A stretch of 13,120 nucleotides of DNA from PFL42 sp964492235 (GTDB taxonomy: Bacteria > Chloroflexota > Anaerolineae > Anaerolineales > E44-bin32). Both the position numbers and the translations under genes were made by a program. Location of the stretch: positions 1 through 13,120 of the forward strand of contig CAZBJQ010000079.1 in assembly GCA_964492235.1 (NCBI GenBank), in the 5' to 3' direction. The notes under the pieces are model-generated. The model searched no databases and was not told the origin of the DNA. It was given only the letters and a program-made list of their open reading frames with translations. This document shows, in pieces, positions 6,841 through 12,304 of this stretch. How positions within the stretch are numbered: the first letter of the stretch is position 1; each line of letters opens with the position of its first letter.

Positions 6841-7809
6841 TCAGGCGATCTCGTTCGGCTCCGGAGGCGCGGCTTCGCCGGTCGCCTGGCGGTAGAGCGA
6901 ATCGGACAACGACAGGATGGTCTCCCGCATGGCCACCTGTCCCCGCCAGTGCGGCGGGATCGCCTTGCGGCCGTAGATGGCGCCAGCCAGCTGCCCGTAA
7001 ACGGCCCCGGTCGTATCGGCGTCATCCCCCAGGTTAACGGCCAGCAGCATGCCATGGCGGAAGTCCGTGGCGCGATCCAGCGCCCACAGCGCAGCCTCGA
7101 GCGTGTCCACGACATAGCCGCTGGCCTCGATCTCTTCGGCCTGCTTGGATCGGTACGAGCCGGCGGCGACCTCGCCGATTCGATCGGAGAGCGGGCTGTG
7201 CTCCCACAATCCGGGTACCGGCGAAAAACCAGGGGCCAGCAGCGTCTCCTTCGACTCTCCCTGGAGCGCACCCACTATCAGCGCCGCCAGGAACCGGCAT
7301 CCATCGACGGCTTCGACCGCGGCATGGGTCGTCCTCGAACTATCGGCCGCCATCTGGATCGCCCGGGTTGGATCGCGAGAGAAGAAGAGGGGGACGGGGG
7401 CCAGGCGCATGATCGAGCCGTTGCCGGCCGAGTCCTGGTCAGTCTTGCCACCAAACGGGTTGCGGGAGGATTCATAACGGGCGAGGGCTGCACGGATGGT
7501 GTGTCCGACGTCAAAACACCGGCCAGTGCTGCTCATGTACCCATCACGCAGCCAGCGCAGGTAGCGGTCCATCTGATCGGCCGGGTCGAAGCCGCCGCAC
7601 TCGACCAGGCTGGCCGCCAGGCACAACGCCATGGATGTGTCATCCGTCCACTGGCCCGGCTCCAACTTGAAGGGGCCGCCGCCGGTCATGTCCTCCACCG
7701 GCTTGAAGGTCCCGGGAGGCCGGAACTCAATGGCGGCTCCCAGCGCATCTCCGGCTGCCAGGCCGACCATGGCCCCCCGGAATCGGTCTAGCTGATCGAT
7801 GGCTGTCAT
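6841..7809 (-). CDS. ADP-ribosylglycohydrolase family protein (ARH/DraG type)
   Basis: Removes ADP-ribose from modified proteins or small molecules with a two-magnesium centre; cytosolic, 322 aa from the chosen start. Family landmarks appear in order: FRGAMVGLAAGDALGAAIEF (10-29), QWTDDTSMAL (53-62) with metal ligands T55, D56 and D57, DVGHTIRAAL (100-109), SAGNGSIMR (127-135) and LGDDADTTGAVYGQLAGA (260-277) with D263, D265 and T266. The active site is therefore complete. Starts at 7809, 7827 (ATG) and 7851 (TTG) are in frame; the family usually begins a few residues before FRG, and a -10-like box at 7851-7856 argues against TTG 7851. None has a clear Shine-Dalgarno, so the start is uncertain. 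It lies between the lipoprotein (152 bp upstream) and the beta-CASP gene (68 bp downstream). No ADP-ribosyltransferase partner is in the window. Confidence 0.93.
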   Translation of the reverse strand: MTAIDQLDRFRGAMVGLAAGDALGAAIEFRPPGTFKPVEDMTGGGPFKLEPGQWTDDTSMALCLAASLVECGGFDPADQMDRYLRWLRDGYMSSTGRCFDVGHTIRAALARYESSRNPFGGKTDQDSAGNGSIMRLAPVPLFFSRDPTRAIQMAADSSRTTHAAVEAVDGCRFLAALIVGALQGESKETLLAPGFSPVPGLWEHSPLSDRIGEVAAGSYRSKQAEEIEASGYVVDTLEAALWALDRATDFRHGMLLAVNLGDDADTTGAVYGQLAGAIYGRKAIPPHWRGQVAMRETILSLSDSLYRQATGEAAPPEPNEIA

Positions 7810-7850
7810 GCGAGCTGGATCACCCATGGCCAGTACCGAGGCCGAGGGCA

Positions 7851-7879
7851 ATTGTAGTCCGAGTGGAATGCCCAGCCCA
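7851..7879 (-). promoter_or_regulatory. Candidate internal promoter of the ADP-ribosylglycohydrolase operon
   Basis: On the minus strand TACAAT (7851-7856, 5 of 6 to the -10 consensus) lies 17 nt after a poor -35, TGGGCT (7874-7879, 3 of 6). Start of transcription would be near 7844, just before the ATGs at 7827 and 7809. The bases before the -10 (ACTCGGAC) recur before the -10 of the lipoprotein promoter at 10673. Confidence 0.38.
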
Positions 7880-7895
7880 GAGTGGATCTGTGGAC

Positions 7896-7913
7896 GCCGG
7901 TTGGCGGACCGGC
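7896..7913. repeat. GC-rich inverted repeat between lipoprotein and ADP-ribosylglycohydrolase
   Basis: GCCGGT (7896-7901) and ACCGGC (7908-7913) form a perfect 6-bp stem with a 6-nt loop. It lies after the lipoprotein stop and before the internal promoter, so it could partly terminate the lipoprotein transcript, but there is no T-tract. Confidence 0.3.
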
Positions 7914-7961
7914 CGCCGTGCCGGGGGGCGCGGGCAACGCCTCGAAGGATCTAGGTGCCGA

Positions 7962-8738
7962 CTAGTTCGAGTCCGGCCAGGGGATCTTCACCGGGTCGGT
8001 GTAGCCATGCTTCTCGACTGCATACAGCTTGCCACTCGAGTCTTTCGTGCAGCCTTCCTCGTCGCGGAATACATAGGAGTGATCATTGGTCTGAACAACG
8101 ACCGGGATCAAGTTCCCATCCTGGCAAACCTGGGCTTCGATCAGGTAGCCTCGATCGTCATCCTCGGTCATGTCTACATCATCCCAAGTGACCTCCACCT
8201 CGTCGCCCTGGCGCGTCGCATCGACATTCTTTGCCCGGCCGTACAGGACCGATCTGGGGAGAGGGGGGAAATAGGTGACCACGCTGAAGATGTCGCCCTC
8301 GACCTGGACTACGGAAGCGGATACCCAGCAGGCATAGGCCAGTTTGTCGAAGCGGACCCACAGCCAGGAACCGGCGTGGTCCCTATTCCACAACAGACCG
8401 TGGTCTCCTTCGTACAGATCGGCAGCCGGCAGATAGGCCTTGGCCGGTCCATACCGGCAGAAGGCCTGCTGGTTTACGGTGATGTCGGGGAAATCGAACG
8501 TTGCCGTCGGCGTGATCGTTGGAGTGGGGGTGATCGTCGGCGTGAGCGTGACGGTCGCGGTCGGGGTACCGGTGGGCGTGATGGTGATCGTGGGCGTGGC
8601 CGTCTGGGTCGGGGTGTTCGTGGGTGTGGCAGTCGGTGCGGCGAAGAGCGACAGGGGAGCGGAACAGCCGATCAACATCACGCCGGAAGCCAGGTAGGCT
8701 GCGACACACACGACATGAGCACGCTTCGCGCTTGACAT
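7962..8738 (-). CDS. Lipoprotein with Thr/Pro tether, SH3-like and fibronectin-III-like domains
   Basis: Predicted extracytoplasmic lipoprotein of 258 aa. A signal peptide (1-24) ends in the lipobox LIGC with acylated C25. A Thr/Pro/Ile-rich tether (about 34-80) follows. An SH3-like domain (about 88-150) carries CRYGPAKAYL (94-103), the buried SWLWV (124-128) and CWV (137-139). A fibronectin-III-like domain (about 165-258) carries GDEVEVTW (178-185) and DRGYLIEAQVCQDG (195-208) and ends YAVEKHGYT (239-247) near the C-terminus. Four cysteines (94, 137, 205, 230) are probably disulphide-bonded. ATG 8738 is preferred: GGAGG lies 8 nt upstream, and the earlier in-frame ATGs (8765, 8753) overlap the -10 box or the ribosome site. 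It is first in the minus-strand run and is a paralogue of the gene at 12305-13120. SH3b domains often bind wall or surface ligands; the ligand here is unknown. Confidence 0.88.
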   Translation of the reverse strand: MSSAKRAHVVCVAAYLASGVMLIGCSAPLSLFAAPTATPTNTPTQTATPTITITPTGTPTATVTLTPTITPTPTITPTATFDFPDITVNQQAFCRYGPAKAYLPAADLYEGDHGLLWNRDHAGSWLWVRFDKLAYACWVSASVVQVEGDIFSVVTYFPPLPRSVLYGRAKNVDATRQGDEVEVTWDDVDMTEDDDRGYLIEAQVCQDGNLIPVVVQTNDHSYVFRDEEGCTKDSSGKLYAVEKHGYTDPVKIPWPDSN

Positions 8739-8746
8739 CAATGGCG

Positions 8747-8751
8747 CCTCC
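8747..8751 (-). promoter_or_regulatory. Ribosome binding site setting the lipoprotein start
   Basis: GGAGG on the minus strand, 8 nt before ATG 8738, is a near-ideal Shine-Dalgarno. It selects the start that gives a normal-length lipoprotein signal peptide. Confidence 0.7.
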
Positions 8752-8763
8752 ATCCTGGACTGC

Positions 8764-8793
8764 ATTCTACGCTGTGGATGGACACCGGTTCAA
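8764..8793 (-). promoter_or_regulatory. Candidate sigma-70-like promoter of the lipoprotein gene
   Basis: TTGAAC (8788-8793, 4 of 6) and TAGAAT (8764-8769, 5 of 6) on the minus strand are separated by 18 nt. The transcript would start near 8757 and include the GGAGG and ATG 8738 but not the in-frame ATG at 8765. Confidence 0.5.
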
Positions 8794-8912
8794 TCCACCG
8801 AAGGCACCAGCCCCGGGTGGGGCCCATCAAAGCAGATTCGGAGTGGGCGCAGGGTCTTGGCTCCTAAGGCGTTTTCGCCCCCTGGGCTGGCAGTCTGGAG
8901 GACGCAGATCGG

Positions 8913-8924
8913 CCGGCGCGCCGG
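8913..8924. repeat. 12-bp perfect GC palindrome
   Basis: CCGGCGCGCCGG equals its own reverse complement. It lies 15 bp before the 55-bp repeat, and such GC-rich self-complementary sequence may have contributed to the assembly break. A regulatory role is not supported. Confidence 0.4.
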
Positions 8925-8939
8925 GCCCGGGGGGAGATG

Positions 8940-8994
8940 CCCACCCGGCCAGGTCCGCGGTCTGGCGACCTTCACGGTCGTAGGCGGATGGATG
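8940..8994 (+). repeat. 55-bp direct repeat, left copy, ending at the N run
   Basis: This 55-bp sequence (begins CCCACCCGGCC, ends GGCGGATGGATG) ends exactly at the first N and recurs without a difference at 9095-9149, where it starts exactly after the last N. Such end-to-end identity at both contig edges is what a de Bruijn assembler leaves when two contigs overlap by one k-mer. A true tandem repeat is the alternative. Confidence 0.9.
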
Positions 8995-9094
8995 NNNNNN
9001 NNNNNNNNNNNNNNNNNNNNNNNNNNNNNNNNNNNNNNNNNNNNNNNNNNNNNNNNNNNNNNNNNNNNNNNNNNNNNNNNNNNNNNNNNNNNNN
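8995..9094. other. 100-N assembly gap
   Basis: Exactly 100 N, a conventional scaffold placeholder and not a measured length. The flanks share 55 bp, so the real gap may be zero or negative. Confidence 0.97.
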
Positions 9095-9149
9095 CCCACC
9101 CGGCCAGGTCCGCGGTCTGGCGACCTTCACGGTCGTAGGCGGATGGATG
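9095..9149 (+). repeat. 55-bp direct repeat, right copy, starting at the N run
   Basis: Identical to 8940-8994 at every base. After it the sequence continues with unique bases (CAGGCCCACC), while the left copy is preceded by different unique bases. This is consistent with a single copy wrongly written twice. Confidence 0.9.
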
Positions 9150-9249
9150 CAGGCCCACCCAAGCAGCCTTCAAGGGGAGGCGGCGTTGCCTGATGCAGGG
9201 TGGCTTGACCGCCTGTGATGGGAGTGCAAGTAGCTACGGGGTGGTTGCC

Positions 9250-9879
9250 TCAGCGCTTCTTCTTCAGCGGGTGGCGCAGCGTGGTGCGCAGTTTCTCTGG
9301 CCTGGATCGCGTCGGGTCGCCAAGGTAGATTTCGTGGTGCTTCCCGCGGAAGACGTAGCCGTTTTCTGCGGCGAACTCCTGCATGCGCTGCAGGGTGCGC
9401 GGCTCCTCGGCGTAGGGGCCCAAGTGAAGTGCCTGGACGCACAGGCCTTCGTGAAAGGGCTTGAGACGAAGGCGAGAAATACCAGGGCTCGGCTTCTTCT
9501 CGTTGAGCTGCGCCACGCCGTCGGCGAACATCTTGGGTGTGATGTGCCCCGGCTGCAGGATCATCGCCGTCCACTTCCAGGGCTGCCCCGGATCCAGGTA
9601 GCTGCCCTGGGACACCCACCACAACGCCTCGAGGGCCATCACGGGATAGTCAATCGGATTCGATTTGCGTCGCTTCGACATGAACTTCAGGGTGTAGGCG
9701 ATGCCGTACAGCGCCTGCAGCGCCTCCTTGAACGCCGCCGACGTGGAAGGGCCTTTCCCCGGCTCGATGACACCACTGATCATGGCGAATTGCATAGCAG
9801 GCACATCCACCAGTGACACCTTGTTTGCTGGAGGAGCATACAGGTGCTTGAGCTGTTTTCGCAGGTCGAGCGTCTTCAT
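9250..9879 (-). CDS. Stand-alone GyrI-like small-molecule-binding protein
   Basis: 209-aa cytosolic protein of the GyrI-like/SOUL-type ligand-binding fold, without a DNA-binding domain. Features in order: the N-terminal DLRKQLKHLYAPP (5-17), VDVPAMQFAMISG (24-36), AFKEALQALYGIAYTLKF (49-66), ALEALWW (82-88), WKWTAMILQPGHITP (101-115), EGLCVQALHLGPYAEEP (144-160), HHEIYLGDP (181-189) and the closing PEKLRTTLR (194-202). This is the full family pattern, with the conserved Glu (E84, E144) and Trp residues of the ligand pocket. Family members bind cationic or aromatic compounds, and some hydrolyse cyclopropanoid genotoxins. ATG 9879 is chosen for the GAGG 7 nt upstream; 20 extra upstream codons are unlikely. 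It lies 41 bp after a lipoprotein gene, probably on one transcript, which is divergent from an MFS exporter, so a role in drug or toxin tolerance is a reasonable inference. Confidence 0.9.
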   Translation of the reverse strand: MKTLDLRKQLKHLYAPPANKVSLVDVPAMQFAMISGVIEPGKGPSTSAAFKEALQALYGIAYTLKFMSKRRKSNPIDYPVMALEALWWVSQGSYLDPGQPWKWTAMILQPGHITPKMFADGVAQLNEKKPSPGISRLRLKPFHEGLCVQALHLGPYAEEPRTLQRMQEFAAENGYVFRGKHHEIYLGDPTRSRPEKLRTTLRHPLKKKR

Positions 9880-9886
9880 CAGGCTG

Positions 9887-9890
9887 CCTC
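9887..9890 (-). promoter_or_regulatory. Ribosome binding site setting the GyrI-like start
   Basis: GAGG on the minus strand, 7 nt before ATG 9879, at good spacing. It lies in the 41-bp gap after the upstream lipoprotein stop. Confidence 0.6.
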
Positions 9891-9920
9891 GCTTTCGATT
9901 CGACAGGCGGAGGGGCCGTG

Positions 9921-10646
9921 CTAATCCAACCACCTCCATGAGGCCATGACCTCTTGGATCACGGCCTTGTCTTCCAGGTAGGCCTCGTAACTTGTACCCG
10001 TCTGTGTCCAGTCGCCCCCGTAGTTGTAGCGGAAGTCATTCAAGAGGGCGAAGTAGAACTCATACAGGAACGTACGGTCCTCGAGGCTGAAGACTTGAGT
10101 GCCGGCGGCATCCAATGTGTCGCCGCCGATGGTCACGGCTTCTTCTACAGAGACCAAGTCGTAGGCACCGACCCCGCTGATGCCACAGGGCATGGAATAC
10201 CTTCCCCCCCGCTCCTCCGGCGCCCCGACGTACAGGTAGGCCGTGCCAAACCGAATTCCGGTGCATAGCGCCTCGGGGTAGGCCGCTTCGAGAGTTGGGA
10301 TGTACTGACCCGGCTCCAGCCCAGGTGGCAGTTCGTCAGTCGGATAGCCCGTAACCCCGGCCGTCACCAACTCGGCCTCGGGCGGATAGTCGAAGGCGTA
10401 GCCAAGCATCTGATTGCTATAGGTCAACCACCCGGGTGGCGGAAAGTGCACAGCCTCGGCGGCGGGCTCGGTTGCCGCGGGCGCCTCGCCCGTCGGTAAG
10501 ATCACAACAGTGGGAGAGGGCGCAACCACTTCGGCCGGGATTTCGGTGGCCGGCTGGGGAGGAGTCAAGTTGCAGGCCAGCGACAGTCCGACCAGCCCCG
10601 CCAGGACGGCCACGCCTTGGAGACGAGATCGAGGGATGGACGGCAC
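9921..10646 (-). CDS. Lipoprotein of unknown function, PsbP-like region possible
   Basis: 241-aa predicted lipoprotein. A basic start (PRSR, 5-8), a hydrophobic stretch and the lipobox LSLAC with C25 are followed by a Pro/Ala/Thr-rich tether to about 65. The mature part opens GWLTYSNQMLGYAFDYPPEA (72-91), the kind of motif seen in PsbP-like and related surface lipoproteins, and ends in VIQEVMASWRWL (229-240). C128 and C154 could form a disulphide. I do not recognise a catalytic motif. The start is GTG 10644-10646, with GGGAG 9 nt upstream and a good promoter about 25 bp upstream, which fits a leader of about 20 nt. It precedes the GyrI-like gene and is divergent from the MFS exporter. It could be a substrate-binding or sensor lipoprotein, but nothing in the sequence proves that. 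Confidence 0.82.
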   Translation of the reverse strand: MPSIPRSRLQGVAVLAGLVGLSLACNLTPPQPATEIPAEVVAPSPTVVILPTGEAPAATEPAAEAVHFPPPGWLTYSNQMLGYAFDYPPEAELVTAGVTGYPTDELPPGLEPGQYIPTLEAAYPEALCTGIRFGTAYLYVGAPEERGGRYSMPCGISGVGAYDLVSVEEAVTIGGDTLDAAGTQVFSLEDRTFLYEFYFALLNDFRYNYGGDWTQTGTSYEAYLEDKAVIQEVMASWRWLD

Positions 10647-10672
10647 TGAGATGATCTCCCGCGGATGCCAGG

Positions 10673-10701
10673 ATTGTATGTCCGAGTTGAACTGGCGCCA
10701 A
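10673..10701 (-). promoter_or_regulatory. Sigma-70-like promoter of the lipoprotein/GyrI-like unit
   Basis: On the minus strand TTGGCG (10696-10701, 4 of 6) and TACAAT (10673-10678, 5 of 6) are separated by exactly 17 nt. Transcription would start near 10666, giving a leader of about 20 nt that contains GGGAG and leads to GTG 10646. Position, spacing and leader all agree. Confidence 0.6.
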
Positions 10702-10765
10702 TCTCACCACACCCCTGGCTGCCGATCGAGGGTCGTAAGATGACGGGATTTCGAGTAGCATGGTC

Positions 10766-10790
10766 GCCTTGTCCAGCCTCCCGACAAGGC
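10766..10790. repeat. 8-bp inverted repeat before the MFS exporter
   Basis: GCCTTGTC (10766-10773) and GACAAGGC (10783-10790) are perfect reverse complements with a 9-nt centre. It ends 14 bp before ATG 10805, beside the ribosome site. As DNA it could be the operator of a dimeric repressor; as RNA a hairpin that affects initiation. No T-run follows, so it is not a terminator. Confidence 0.5.
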
Positions 10791-10804
10791 CAGCCTGAGG
10801 GCAT

Positions 10805-12070
10805 ATGTATTCGGCAATCGCGTTGAAGGTCCAAGGGATCTACCGCGAGTTCACACCTCGATTCTGGGTGCTCGTCGGCGCTTCATGGATCAATGCCGTC
10901 GGGCGCACGATGATCTTCCCGTTCTTCGCTTTGTACGTCACGCAGAGATTCGGCGTCGGCATGACCGAGGCGGGAATCCTCCTGGCGCTGTTCTCTGTCT
11001 CCGGGTTCTTGGGGAACCTCGCCGGCGGAGCGCTGACCGACCGCTTCGGACGAAAGTCGATGGTCCTGTTCGGTCTGGTTTTCAGTGCCTTCAGCAGCCT
11101 GGCCATGGGACTCGTGGGCGACCTGCGGGCCTTCTTCGTGCTGGCCGTAGTGGTGGGCTTCCTCTCGGATATCTCCGGGCCTGCCGAGGGCGCCATGGTT
11201 GCCGATCTTCTCCCCGAGGAGAAGCGAACCGAGGGGTTCGGCGTGCTGCGGGTGGCGGGCAACCTGGCCTGGGTCGTCGGGCCCACCATAGGCGGGCTCT
11301 TGGCCACGCGCTCGTACCTGCTGCTCTTTATCCTGGATGCGATCTGCAGCTGGATCACAGCACTGATTGTCTACAAGCTGATCCCGGAGACGCGTTCAGC
11401 CTCAGCCGCCGCGGCCACGGAACATGAGCCGATCAGCCGGACATTTCGAGGCTACGGTCGCGTGCTATCCGACTCCGTCTTCATCCTGTTCCTGCTGGTC
11501 TGCATGCTGATGAACCTGGTATATCTGCAGATGTACAGCACCTTGTCGGTCTACCTGCGCGATGTGCACGAGATTGGCCCGCGCGGATACGGGCTGCTGA
11601 TGAGTCTGAATGCGACAGCGGTCGTCTTGTTGCAGTTCCCATTGACCCGAAGGGTGAAACGTCAGCCGGCCATGCTGATGATGGCGCTGGGGACCGGGCT
11701 GTACATGATCGGATTCACTGCGATTGGATTCGTCGAGGCCTATCTCCTGTTTGTGGCCTCCATGCTTGTGGTCACCTTCGGCGAGATGATCGTGATCCCT
11801 GTGGGGAATGCTCTGGTCGCCCACCTGGCTCCAGAAGTCATGCGCGGTCGGTACATGGCAATCTTCGGACTCGCCTGGGCGGTACCCCAGGCAATCGGTC
11901 CGTGGTCAGCCGGCCTGATCCTCGACCACTATGATCCGAATCTGGTCTGGTATTCGTGCGGCGTGGTGGCTGCCCTGGCCGCGGTTGGTTTCCTTGCCCT
12001 GCATGGACGCGCCCGCGAGCGGATCTCAGCTGGGTCCATCGAGCCGGAATCTCAGAACGCCCCGGCGTAG
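10805..12070 (+). CDS. MFS transporter, MdtH/DHA1-like drug exporter type
   Basis: Complete 421-aa permease in the cytoplasmic membrane with about twelve hydrophobic segments. Helix 1 region RTMIFPFFALYVTQRFG (34-50) with an Arg and Pro is typical of the MdtH-like group. Motif A, GGALTDRFGRKSM, is at 74-86. A polar loop (about 195-220) separates the halves, and RGRYMAIFG lies in the second half near 345-353. Drug/proton antiporters of this kind expel organic compounds, but the substrate here is unknown. ATG 10805 follows GAGGG with 3 nt spacing, somewhat close; no other good start precedes motif A. An 8-bp inverted repeat lies just upstream, and the divergent unit encodes a GyrI-like ligand-binding protein, so the exporter may respond to, or act with, that protein. 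I found no convincing promoter or terminator for it. Confidence 0.92.
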   Translation: MYSAIALKVQGIYREFTPRFWVLVGASWINAVGRTMIFPFFALYVTQRFGVGMTEAGILLALFSVSGFLGNLAGGALTDRFGRKSMVLFGLVFSAFSSLAMGLVGDLRAFFVLAVVVGFLSDISGPAEGAMVADLLPEEKRTEGFGVLRVAGNLAWVVGPTIGGLLATRSYLLLFILDAICSWITALIVYKLIPETRSASAAAATEHEPISRTFRGYGRVLSDSVFILFLLVCMLMNLVYLQMYSTLSVYLRDVHEIGPRGYGLLMSLNATAVVLLQFPLTRRVKRQPAMLMMALGTGLYMIGFTAIGFVEAYLLFVASMLVVTFGEMIVIPVGNALVAHLAPEVMRGRYMAIFGLAWAVPQAIGPWSAGLILDHYDPNLVWYSCGVVAALAAVGFLALHGRARERISAGSIEPESQNAPA

Positions 12071-12304
12071 CAGGCCGGCTGGAGATAGGCTGGCACTGAC
12101 GAGCTGAACAGGCCTCTCGAGAGCAAGACGACCGAGCCAGGCAGGGACTGGTTGAAGGTGGATTGCCGAGGCAGGCGAGCGCAACAACCGGCCCGCCGAT
12201 CACATTCCGCCGACTCACTCGAGAAAGAGCACGGTCGCCATGCCTGAAGGCAGACTCGGCGGAGCCTCGTCCGTTGACCAGTCGTGAGTCCGTGCACCAG
12301 GCCG

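Larger units (their letters stand above)
8739..9249. other. Intergenic region with scaffold gap
   Basis: This stretch lies between the start of the SH3/Fn3 lipoprotein and the stop of the GyrI-like gene. It holds the lipoprotein promoter, a 12-bp GC-rich palindrome, a 55-bp sequence present on both sides of 100 N, and about 100 bp of unique sequence. Open frames through it depend on the N run and are not credible. If the 55-bp copies are one sequence, the true spacer is about 356 bp rather than 511. Confidence 0.6.

Noticed and set aside
6796..7791. 331-codon plus-strand open frame over the ADP-ribosylglycohydrolase gene
   Set aside because: Antisense shadow; the minus strand has every family motif in order.
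7961..7978. tRNA T-loop-like GTTCGAGTCC
   Set aside because: Flanking bases do not pair as a T-stem, no other cloverleaf arms are present, and it lies in the lipoprotein's last codons.
8440..8697. Val/Gly-repeat plus-strand frame, and a possible DNA tandem repeat or CRISPR-like array
   Set aside because: It is the antisense of the Thr/Pro-coding tether; repeats are short, irregular and codon-based, without spacers of constant length.
8790..9218. Open frames crossing the N run
   Set aside because: They exist only because N codons cannot be stops; the flanks show no domain.
12114..12123. CTCTCGAGAG palindrome after the MFS exporter as a terminator
   Set aside because: There is no loop and no T-tract; a 10-bp palindrome can be chance.
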